The notes under the pieces: generated by a model
What the model was told of the DNA's origin: nothing
Seen by the model: the letters and a program-made list of their open reading frames with translations, nothing else
The model's database searches: none
Translations under genes and position numbers: made by a program
In this document: positions 15,001 through 25,106 of the stretch, one piece after another
Position numbering within the stretch: the stretch's first letter is position 1
How the letters are laid out: every line of letters begins with the position of its first letter
NCBI RefSeq assembly: GCF_901709675.1
Contig: NC_051108.1
Coordinates: 7,364,631-7,428,630, forward strand
Direction of reading: 5' to 3'
Source: Syngnathus acus
Taxonomy: Eukaryota; Chordata; Actinopteri; Syngnathiformes; Syngnathidae
DNA: 64,000 nucleotides

Positions 15001-18000
15001 GGTTGTCCGGCCACGCAGAAGAGAATACGGACGGTATGTTAAAAAAAAAAAAAAATCAAAGGGGACTATCATGAGTCACTAATGCTAAAGTACAACAGGA
15101 AAGGTGTGTGTGTGTGTGCGTGTGTGTGTGTGTTTGTTTGGCAGCAACACTCCTGGCCCAGGGCCATACGCGTCTGCCATTAGGGAGAATAATGACGAAT
15201 ATTTCAGTTGCCATTAATCTTGGTCAGGTGTGTGCACGAGCAGGGCCGAACATGTCTTCTGTCACGCACGGCACACAAGGTCAGTGCAGAAGGTCGAATT
15301 CGGCCCCATTGATAAAAAAATAATAAATCCAGATTTTTTTTCAGAATGGGAAAAACTGATTGGGTTTGATTTTGTATTAATTACAATACAAACCTCATTC
15401 TGGCACTAAATTCACAGTCATGTTGGCGAAAAGCTTTCCCCGGTCCCGCCTGTCTGCCTGCCACAAAGCTGCTTGGCGTGCGGCATGTGTGAACCAACGC
15501 ACGCCCCCGCAGCAACACTTTCAAATTAACAAACACACCAACGCGCACGTCCACGCGGGGACAAAATCAAAGCCACCGCCGAACGCTCTGGTTTTTGCTC
15601 ATTTCCATTTTTCCTGTCCACGCGGGTCCCGTCGATGTGGATTTGTGAGGATTGATAATTCCCTTTGTTGAGTGGCGGGCCCCGCGGCCTCGGCGTAATC
15701 CCGTCGTGAACTCTGCATAACCTCCAACGCTGCAAAATGGAACAAAGTAACCCCAAAAGCGAGGACGCCAACTGCCTGCTCAGACGACGAAACGCGAGAA
15801 TGTGGGTCTTCCCGGGAGGAAGATAACCTCGTTCAAGATGCGCTATCGGCAATCAAGATGGCAACGCGCGTTGACGCTGCGTAGCGGGAGATTTGGATTA
15901 AGCATTGTGCCAAAAATGACACTTTCAGCCTGAAGCATGGCATTGTATCGTCTTTATGAATCTTTTCGATTTTGACAACAAAGTGGCGCACCCAAGCTAT
16001 GCCTCTCACAGCTTATTAAAAAAACAAAAAAATCCAAGTGCACCCCAGCTCGACAGATTTGGCGCAGAAAATGTCACTTTATAATGATATTCTTTATTTG
16101 CCGCACCTTCGCACCCCCCCCTCCACTGGGATTGCCTGACGGACAGAGCAAAAACAGAAGGTGTTTAGCAGAGATGGAATTTAACGCCGGCTCATCTTCA
16201 TTTGAATCCTTTTTAATTTCATACAGTTAGTGAGTTAGTGTGTGTGTAGCAACACCCCGCCGCCCCTTCGCCACCTGCTTCAATGCGCTCTGCATACTAA
16301 AAAAGTAGGCACACGCAAAATATATGCAAACGGCAAGGACACGGAGCAGTTATCCCTCAAGGAGGAGATAATAAGACAAAGCAGAGAATTTAATAGACAT
16401 TCTCTGACTCTCCACTTTCTCCATCTGATGGCTAGAATATCAATGCGGGTAATGACAGAGTAAACAAAGCCGCAGTAGCTTTGAATGTCATTTCTGCGCC
16501 AATCAATTTCATGAAACTGGCTTCCTAAAACATGAGAGCCGACTCAGCATATAATATTGGCCGAGGCAACATTTCTTGGTGTGGAAGTCACAATTGGCAA
16601 TCGACTTCATCCTAACAAGAGGTTGACTTGCCGTTTAGAGATAGACCCGAAAGCTTAATTTGTTAGTTTTATTGTCGCTTTGGTGATGGCGGTTTTGCAC
16701 TATGGCAATCAAACATGCAGCTGGAGGTGACTTTTTATATCTTCACTGTGGCCCGATGTGGTTATGAAAGCTCCTGAGTGAAAATCACAACGCGGGTTTA
16801 ACGTTCATTAGTTGAGCCGGTCACAGGATGCAATTTATTTTGTGATTTGTGCTCTCGATTGCGGCGAATGATGTGGTCGTGCAAGCACAAGGTCACATTC
16901 ATGCGAGATCTTCCAACAGCTGCGGCTGTGAAGAGTGAGCTAAAATAACAGGCTTGAAAAGCGCTTATTCTGCAAATACAGCCAGCAAAATAAACTCCTC
17001 TGGGTTAGCGTAAACATGGATGCTATTTAGCGTAAGCATTAAATTAGCAAACCTACGTTTACCGCAGTAGCAAAAGTTCATTTCGAAAGGCAGGCATTGA
17101 AAGCGGCGAGCAGCAAATCTCCGCCGAGGTTTATGGTCAATGACGCGACCGTGTTAGCAATGCAGATGGCCGTCATGCGAAAGGTATCATGCGGGAAACC
17201 AATCAAGGCCGAAATTTTGGAACTCAGGAGGGAGAATCCGCGGGGGATGCGGAGCGCTCAGATCTGAGGCGCCGGACGGAATTTGGCACACGCGAAGGCT
17301 GTTCGGCTTGTCACAATATTGATTTAAAAATAATTACCCAGACTGCTTAGCGATTCCTCACATGCGTTCTGCCAGCTTCCTGGATGAAAGGGCCAAAGGA
17401 CTCCTTATTTCAGATTCAATGCGCAAAAGAGATTTAAAATACAATTGAAGCTGTCAACCTTGTCTCCCGCAGCAAAGGCTAACAGATAGTAATTGCTAAA
17501 AATAATTTGCCTGACATTTGCCAAAACAAAAACCAAAGGCTGCCGTTTGCATCTCTTTCATTACTCCGTAAGCTAGTCATTTCTTGAACCGATTAATGAT
17601 TAACTTATCGGATTAACGATTAACTGGCGTTTCCGCGTGGGCGTGAGAGCGCCTCCATCGTCGAAGTTCATTTGAGGTGCAAAGACTTTCATCTTGTATT
17701 GAAGCCTCGTTAATATGCTTAGAAAAGATTCAATACAGGCTCACCCAAATTCCATATGGTTAGTTTTTCCTTTTAATTGCTTATTGATTTGAGCCAATAA
17801 CCGGTAGTAATCGGTCATAGAATCATGTGAGCCATTTTAGACCAATCGAAATCGCTTCTTTTGTGCTTGACTGGATTTTAAATTTTCCAAACAGACAACT
17901 TGAGGTAAAGCAGCCATCTGCTTGTGTTGCCAAGTCGACGAAGAGCCGTCGAGTAAATGAGCCCGTTGCACTTGGGTCATCGGGTGAGCTCATGTTTGCA

Positions 18001-18662
18001 CACAGCCGTTCATTTCCTTGGCGGTGTGGAGGCACTGAACGAGGCGCTGCTCCACTCCGAAGCTCGTTAGCGCGCTTTCATTTTCCACGAGGGGCGCCAA
18101 AGGAAGGTCGACTGCTGTTCGGAAATACGCACTTAAAATATGTATCGCGTAACCTCATTAATCACCTCATCTGATCTCACGTCACATCATATCAAAAATA
18201 ACTTTCAGGGTGACATTTTGACCACGTACGGCATCCAACCACATTCTCCTATCCATTATTTTCTCCAGCAGCCTGACCCGAAACTGCGTGGGCAGCGTCT
18301 GCCCACCCGGTATAAAGCCAGCACAGTTGGTGTTTTTACGAGAACACGTGGTCAGCAAAGATTGCCGCGGTGGCATTTGCAGCACGGCGCCATCGCAGAG
18401 ACGGGAGACGGAGGCTAATGAAGAGTTCTGCATGAGAACATCCGTTCAGACGAGATAATGATTATGGCATTTTATGGCGCACTGGATGTCATTAGCTCTG
18501 AATGTGGGCCAATAATAGGAAGGGAAAATAAATCAACAGCCGTGCTCTTTTACGGTTTCAAAAGAAGAGTCATAAGTAGATTATTTAAAAAAAAAACTTT
18601 GCAGGAGAAACTAATATTTCGACAAGCAAGGTCATTCAAAAGAGCTCGTTTTCTGTTGATGC
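1..18662. other. Non-coding unique DNA, probable samd5 intron or downstream flank
   Basis: No coding exon, transposon with recognisable ends or RNA gene was found. The open frames here are short or low in complexity (for example a poly-Pro/His run from a CCACCA repeat at 13727-13757). There is a (GT)n run at 15104-15132. Many stretches rich in TAAT-type and octamer-like words suggest dispersed regulatory DNA, which I cannot prove. The missing last exon of samd5 could be here on the minus strand, but a search for a WPK-type C-terminus gave nothing. Confidence 0.5.
15104..15132. repeat. (GT)n microsatellite
   Basis: GT dinucleotide run with a single GC interruption. Confidence 0.95.
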
Positions 18663-18670
18663 CTTATCAC

Positions 18671-19424
18671 TAGGGGTGTAACGATTCATCGATACACATC
18701 GATTAATCGATATAATGCTCTACGATTTATTGGCATCGATGCTAAACGTAAACATCGATTTATATCGCCGTGTTTGACCTCGGACATTAGACGCGACTTT
18801 ATTTTGAAATCCAGTTCATTGTTGCTTGCTTCCTCTTTCCGGGAGCAGTACGCGGCGTTGTGAGCAGAGCAGGCACGTGAAAGGGGAGCCGACAACTACG
18901 CGGCTCCTGGGCTGGTGCTATGGCTAGTGTCCAAGAAGACGAGGAAATTCGCTCCCCTTTGGGCTTCAAGTCATTCGTTTGGAAGCACTTTGGATTCCAA
19001 AGAAAAGATGGCTCAACGGACAATTAAAATTATTGTAAATAAATAGTTCAGTAATGCACTTTAAAGTTAATGGTATTACAAAAAAGAAAGAATATTCATT
19101 TTTCTTTACTTATATGAGAAAAAATATAGGAATTTGATAAAGTTCAGTGTTAAAATAAGCACTTTGTATACTACAATACTCTTGTAATTTCCTAAATAAA
19201 GAGTTTGCAGTACCTTGTTGATTTTGCGTATGAATTGTTATAAATCAGGATATTGTTCTATATTTTTTATTTAAAAAAAATAAAAATATCGATCGTGGAG
19301 CACTATATCGTGATGTATCGTGAATGAATCACAGCAGGCTTTAAGATATCGGCAATAATCGTATCGTGGTCCCTTGTATCGATATGCTATCGTATCGTGA
19401 CAAAACCCGCGATTTACACCCCTA
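18671..19424. mobile_element. Non-autonomous hAT element with BED-finger transposase remnant
   Basis: The element begins TAGGGGTGTAA and ends with its exact complement, an 11-bp terminal inverted repeat. It is flanked by a perfect 8-bp target duplication CTTATCAC (18663-18670 and 19425-19432). Size is 754 bp. The subterminal parts are rich in CGAT/ATCG words, typical of hAT ends with the TAGGGGTGTAAC terminus. Perfect duplications and termini suggest a fairly young insertion, and the coding part is only the start of a transposase. Confidence 0.93.
18920..19027 (+). pseudogene. Truncated hAT transposase N-terminus (ZBED1-like BED finger start)
   Basis: An ATG opens a 35-residue frame containing PLGFKSFVWKHFGF, the characteristic lead-in of ZBED1-like BED zinc fingers in hAT transposases. 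The frame then stops before the zinc-binding cysteines. It lies inside the hAT element 18671-19424. The start region is retained and the rest of the transposase has been deleted, so no functional protein is expected. Confidence 0.75.
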
Positions 19425-19432
19425 CTTATCAC

Positions 19433-20104
19433 AATGATCAGCGGTGATACAAGAGGTCTGCTTCAAAATATTGTGCAAGAAGGGATGAAAAGATGAAAGC
19501 CCCTGACAAAATGCATGAGAATCAAATACAACATAGTCAATAGCTAAATGCTAACCCAACGGGAACGCCACAGACAAGCTAACCAAAAGCATTGGCATCG
19601 CAGTGCTCTAACTTGGAATCAATATTTGTCCAATAACTCAGGATGAGGGAGTAACAATACATCTTTCACTTAATTTTCACTTTCGTGGAGTGAAAAAAAA
19701 CAAGCACAATCCGACAAACATGTACCCGCATTACTTCAGCAAAACAAACATGGCCGACAAATGCTAACTGGATACTTGGCACGTTTACAAAATAGTGTCA
19801 AGCGTGAGTGGAGGGTGTCGGGTTGGCCGACGAGGTCGAGGGTGGATTTGAGCGCGGTACTGCATCAACGACCTTTCCTAAAGGAATCCAATGAGCGCTA
19901 ATCTTCCCCGCCCCAGCGACATAGTTAGCCAACGTTCAGATAGTGCATGAGTCAGCAGCTTTGCCTCTGCTGATAGATATATAATTAAATGGAGATAAAC
20001 GCTTTAAATAGCTACATTTAGAAATCAAATAATAAAAAACATGCAATCTTAGTGCAAGATACAACGAAAAGTTCCATCATGTATTTGGCATCCTTTCTTA
20101 CACT
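19433..20104. other. Non-coding DNA between hAT element and SINE
   Basis: No gene or element with definable ends was seen. Confidence 0.5.
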
Positions 20105-20416
20105 AAGCTCAGTGGCCTAGTGGTAGAGTGTCCACCCTAACACTGGAAGGTTGTGGGTTCAAACCCCGGCCGGGTCATACCAAAGACTATAAAAATGGGA
20201 CCCATTACCTCCCTGCTTGGCACTCAGCATTAAGGGTTGGAATTAGGGGGTTCGATCACCAAATGACTCCCGAGCGCGGCACCGCTGCTGCTCACTGCTC
20301 CCCTCTCCCCCAGGGGATGGATCAAAATCACATGGGGTTGGGTGAAATGCAGAGGACAAATTTCACCACACCCATATGCGTGTGTGTTGATCATTGGGAC
20401 TTTAACTTTAACTTAA
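20105..20416 (+). mobile_element. tRNA-derived SINE (V-SINE-like)
   Basis: The head resembles a tRNA gene: A-box-like TGGCCTAGTGGTAGAGTG at 20113-20130 and B box GGTTCAAACC at 20156-20165. A conserved-looking core follows (CACTGCTCCCCTCTCCCCCA, then AAATGCAGAGGACAAATTTC), and it ends in TTTAACTTTAACTTAA. This layout of polymerase III head, core and short-repeat tail is that of fish tRNA-SINEs. No clear flanking duplication was found. Not a functional tRNA gene. Confidence 0.85.
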
Positions 20417-23400
20417 TGTGTTTTTCAGTGTGCACCAATAGTTTAGAAACATAAGATCTCTCTTACCTTGAGGTGAAAATTAGTTTCCAAACATCAGGTG
20501 TACCCAAAAGAGAAACAAAAAACATGTTTTAGTACAGGTTTCATGTACATTTTGAACAAATCATGTACATTGTGCTAATTTGGCAAATGACTAGTGTGTC
20601 AAGCGAGCGAGCAGCTGCCCTGTAGCAACCAAGTGGCCCCAAATTAGCATTTTGAATTCTATACTGGAAACGGGAGCTTGGCACGCCGCCACACCCGAGT
20701 GGCACGAGCCCAACGCTTGACCTCCGACCCTCGGCCGCTTGGGATATGTGACGTGCGGTTAGGAGCCGCTTAGCAGCTGAGAGCCTCGCGGGCATTGCCG
20801 GAATTGGCCGTGTCAGCGGGTTCCTCGACGTGACATTCCGGCATCAAGACCCTATAGGATTAATGGTGGCAGAGGCTCTTCATCTCAGACATTCCTCCAA
20901 GGGCTCGCTATTTGGCTGTTGCTTGGACGGGCGCTTCGAGAACATTCTGGCATCCGACGCCACTACACACACACAATGACCTATTTCAAAATTGGTCAAG
21001 TAGTGACTCAGTAGCAATCGCGATTAGTGTAGCAGACAACATCAGCAGCACCTGCCTCGGACTGACCCTTTTGCGCACAGGATCAGCTTGCTAACATGTT
21101 TCCTTGGTAACCTTTTTACCAGACAGAAAAACTCACGCGTGCACACACACACAATGTTTGGAAACAATCCTATCCTATAATGAACCGTTTGTGAATGCGG
21201 ATCAGTGACTGGGGGGGGGGGGTTGAGGTACGCCATCATAAATGTTTTATGCTACTTGTCAGCAAGGAGAGGAAAAGCCAGGACAGATAGTTGTCACTGC
21301 CAAACATGAAGAGCTCGAACACTGCCGGCTCACTTTGATCCCCACTTTGTCAACGGTAAACACAGAGAGGCGGTAGGTGGGATACATTCAGGGGAGAGAC
21401 TGAAAAAAATTCCAGGATGACACAAATCAGACAGTCGCGTGAGTGGAAAAAAGAAAAAAAAGCTTTGTTATTCTTTGGCTGCTTTGACTTCCCAAGGCTG
21501 TCTCAAGTTCCAGCAAATCAAGACAGGAAGTGTCTTTGGGCTGGACTACAAAGGCAAAGAAAGCTTGAAATAAGGAGACTGCAAACTCGGGCAGGATGAT
21601 ACATACGGCCTTAAAATCTATATACACATCATATTACTATCAGTGCAGACTCCTGTGGCCTGGAAGTCAAAGGTTCCACGCCACATGTTAGCTAGCGGTG
21701 GCGATGCGCATAAAAAGCTGCTTTCCTTTGATAGAAATAAACAACATGTGTATCACAGCAAGGCCCCGCCTGCTAAACACAGAGCACAACACACGCATGG
21801 AAACAGACCAAAACACGTTTGATGTTGGATGGCTAAAACGTTCGCTTAGTATGTTAATTGTGACTCACAAAATGAAGCTCACTAATTGTGTTAATGAATC
21901 AATAAGTCATTTCAGGCAAAAAAAGTAAAACTTCTAAAAGTCTTTCAACATGGCTGGTAGAGTTTTGGGAAGGCTCCTTTTAAGGGTTAGGCAAATGATA
22001 GATCATTCATCTACAAAGAAGTGGGCTAAGGAAGACTCCTTGCGGAACACCAGAACACTCACAGTCATTTTAGTTGATCTAGTCTTCAGACAATTTGACA
22101 AATTGATCTTCAACTAACTCAAAGTGACATTTTAGAATGCTTAAATTTTTTTTTGTAATGTGTCCAAATCATGTTGGAGCAATTAAGCTACAAAGAAATG
22201 TAACAAAAGCCTAACAAAAGCATCATCAGTCTCCTCCAAAAGTGAAAAGGCTTCAACAATATCCTGATTAGGATTACGCTCATCAGCGGCACTCGACTTG
22301 CGTGGCTTTTGAAAAGGTAATGATCAGCCCGAACAGCGTGCGGCTTTGATTTCCCACATAAACATATTTAAAAGATGAGCTGCTTGCAAGTTGCCCTACA
22401 TGTGCTGAAAAGAGGAAGTCGCCATAATACATTGTGATTAATGACAAATAATGAGAGCAAGGGCTGCTTTGTACACAAATCGTTTTTTTACATAATGTGT
22501 GGAAAGCCTCGCCGTGGGATTTCTGCATGACAAAAGAGAAGCCCCAGCCGCCCTCCAATTCGGGAAGGGTGACCCGATGCCGCGCCGCCTCGCCGCCTCG
22601 CCGTTAATGGCCCGAGTTACGCCTTTAGTCATCTTGGGGGGAAATATTAGCAGGGTAATCCGATCTGACTCAGCTATTCCGGTCACCCTGCCGGATCCGA
22701 GGGGGATGTACGCTTACCAGCTGGTACACATTTAAGGTCACCGTGTGCAGTTTGAGGAATGTGGCGGCGGACGAGGAGGGGTGGTGAGCGGAGGAGGGGT
22801 TGGAGCGGGGGCTTTGGGCGCCACTATTCCATAAATGGAACGGACAGGGATGGCTGCACACAAGGCGAAGCGGCTCGGGTCCTGCGGGCCATTGTTGTGG
22901 GCTGACAGTGTGTTCTCATGGTGAAGTGACCATCAGCGAAACTCAATACACAATACGGCCGTCCTGGTGGGAGCTCGCCGCAAGCGTTCCCATGCTTTCC
23001 CCCTGATGGGTATTTCAGAAAGACTCTTTCTCACTGACGAGGGCTGGGCCGATTTGTTGGATGGCCGATTTGAAAAAGCATTCATGTGATTAACAAACGA
23101 TTGTTATTGTATTTTATTATGTATTGTATAACTGCACCAATTTGCATTTTTGACGTATGAATATGCCATTAATACATATATAATATGTACGTTTTAATTT
23201 ATTTCAATGGGAAAGACTCATAATATTAGAGTAAAGCAAATGTTGCGCAACACTTGTAGACTAACACTTACATATTTATCCTCTGCAAAGAGTGGTCGAA
23301 ATATTTACGCATATATTTTTGGCTTGGCATCTGCAGATTCACCAATTTATTTATTCATTTATTTATTTATTGCTCACCACCAGTCCGCCAGTCTCTCCTT

Positions 23401-23914
23401 GGCTGGACAGGCCTGCCAGTGTGTTTGTTTGTTCACCAGCCTGTCTTTCCAGTGAGTGAGCGAGCATGAAGTGAAACTGGGCGAGGATGTTTGGCGGAGC
23501 ACAGACAAAAAAAAAAAATTCCAGATGCATGACCCCCGCCTCGTCTCGCTCACTCAGCTCCGGCCGGCGAGCTGTCAGTAAACCAGTTTATTGTTTCAAG
23601 CTTTTGTGCGCCTCTGCAGTTTAGGACGCCCGGATTCACGCCGGAAAAGATGAGATTTAGCAGATTAACAGAACGGCCGCGCCTCAAAACGGACATTTCT
23701 TTAGTTCCAGCGTGGATTTCAAAAGGGCCGCCTATTAATGAATTTTCAATAACGGGCTTTACTGATGTGATGTGGAGAAATTTCTTTGAAATACAAACGT
23801 CATGAGAATACCTTACTAGGGCAAGCGCAGGTGCCAAACGTTGGATTCCAAAAACCACAACAAGGACTGGCAGGACATGAAGGTCCGTCAAATGCAACGT
23901 GAAATGAGCCGATG
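20417..23914. other. Non-coding DNA with LINE relic and conserved-element-like stretch
   Basis: No host exon was recognised. It contains the LINE relic near 22000-22100 and a 12-G run near 21210. A stretch at about 22263-22760 is rich in TAAT, ATTAATGA and CTTTGT words and may be regulatory. Confidence 0.45.
22000..22100 (-). pseudogene. Relic of LINE reverse transcriptase (SGVPQG motif)
   Basis: Read on the minus strand, about 22060-22020 gives SGVPQGVFLSPLL, matching the reverse transcriptase block SGVPQGSVLGPLLF of CR1/L2-type LINEs. A stop follows shortly and similarity fades on both sides. A short, heavily decayed fragment; the clade is uncertain. Confidence 0.5.
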
Positions 23915-24050
23915 ATTTAAAGCAGGGGTCACCAACACGGTGCCCGCGGGCACCAGGTCGCCCGTGAGGACCGCATGAGTCGCCCGCAGGACTGTTCTAA
24001 AATTAGCTCAAATAGCGGCACTTGTCTGTGAGCTGCATCTATTTATTTTA

Positions 24051-24916
24051 CAGTCAAACTTCGGTTTCCGAACGTCCCGGTTCTCGAACAAATCGTAATT
24101 TGAACAAAAAATTCTAGATTTTTTTGCTTCGGTTGTTGAACAAAATTCGGAGGTCAAACCTCGCGTGATGAGCCGGGAGGACCAGAGAAAACCCGACCGC
24201 GCGGCCCGGATGCCGACTGACTCTGTAGTTATTGTATTTTCGTTACTTTGAGGATTGTATTAACCCCTAATCATGCTTCCAAAGAAAGCAAGTGGGAGCA
24301 GTAAAGCCATCCTAAAACACAAAGACGCTCTTAAAGCAATGCGACTGAGCGCCCGGCCGGCGCGCTGTGGTTGCGCGATCGGACCAAATTAAGCTCCCTG
24401 CGCACTTAAATTTTGGAAAGTACATCAGGACTTTAAAAATATTTTCTAAATTTCAGCGACGGCTCTGTCACAATAATGCGACCAGCACGGTGCAGTTGCG
24501 CGGTCGGCGACGCGCTACGGCTGCGCGTTCGGCGGTGCGCTGCAGTTGCGCGATCGGACAAAATTATGCTCCCTGTGCACTTGGGTCCACTTAAATTCTG
24601 GAAAGTACATCAGGACTTTAAAAATATTTTCTAAATTTCAGCGACGGCTCTGTCACAATAAGGCGACCAGCGCGGTGCAGTTGCGCGGTGGGCGACGCGC
24701 TACGGTTGCGCGTTCGGCGGTGCGCTACGGTTGCGCGATCGGACAAAAATGCGCAAATGAAAAAATGCTTAATAAAAGGCGTTTTTTTTTTAGTCTTGGA
24801 ACGGACTAAATTTTTTTCTATTATTTGTAATGGGAAAAATAGATTCGGAATTCAACCGATTCGCTTCTCGAACCGCCTTCTGGAACGGATTGTGGTCGAA
24901 AACCGAGGTTTGACTG
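24051..24916. mobile_element. Tigger/pogo-like MITE nested in the hAT MITE (copy 1)
   Basis: The inner element is flanked by TA (24049-24050 and 24917-24918) with ends CAGTCAAACTTCGGTTT and AAACCGAGGTTTGACTG. The TA target and the CAGTNNAACCTCGG-type end are those of the Tc1/mariner pogo-Tigger group. It has no transposase. It contains an imperfect tandem duplication of about 185 bp that is absent from the copy at 54128-54836. Confidence 0.85.
24361..24735. repeat. Imperfect tandem duplication of about 185 bp inside the Tigger-like MITE
   Basis: The block containing GGAAAGTACATCAGGACTTT, then CAGCGACGGCTCTGTCACAA, then repeated GTTGCGCG words occurs twice, at about 24361-24545 and 24546-24735. 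The second unit carries a 10-bp extra TTGGGTCCAC segment. Confidence 0.85.
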
Positions 24917-25106
24917 TATTTTTGCTATTCTTGTTAAAATCACACTTACATGTGAACTGGAAATGACAATAATAACACATAGTGAAAGCTAAATTGAGCA
25001 AATTGGCTATTTCAGAAGTGTGTGTCAAACTGGTAGTCCTTTGCCTTAATCAGTATCCAGGAAGTAGCTCTCGGTTTAAGAAAGGTTGGTGACCCCTGAT
25101 TTAAAG

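Larger units (their letters stand above)
23923..25098. mobile_element. Composite hAT MITE carrying a Tigger-like MITE (copy 1)
   Basis: The ends are CAGGGGTCACCAAC...GTTGGTGACCCCTG, a 14-bp perfect inverted repeat. The 8-bp target duplication ATTTAAAG is perfect (23915-23922 and 25099-25106). Size is 1,176 bp. Inside, at 24051-24916, is a second element with its own TA-flanked ends. A second copy of the whole composite lies in inverse orientation at 53946-54954 with the inner element at the same site. Confidence 0.92.

Noticed and set aside
17581-17640. Repeated CGATTAA/GATTAACG words resembling the inside of hAT ends
   Set aside because: Too short and without terminal repeats; could be chance.
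18799-18895. Minus-strand frames crossing the BED segment, including an MNW motif that resembles part of the SAMD5 C-terminus
   Set aside because: The motif is antisense to a transposase fragment inside a hAT element and lacks the following Pro-Lys; not the missing samd5 exon.
20105-20180. Possible functional tRNA gene
   Set aside because: A and B boxes are present, but no cloverleaf with a proper acceptor stem; the sequence continues into a SINE body and tail.
23035-23340. AGGGCTGGGCCGATTTG, a possible hAT end near 23040
   Set aside because: One-sided only; no partner end or duplication.
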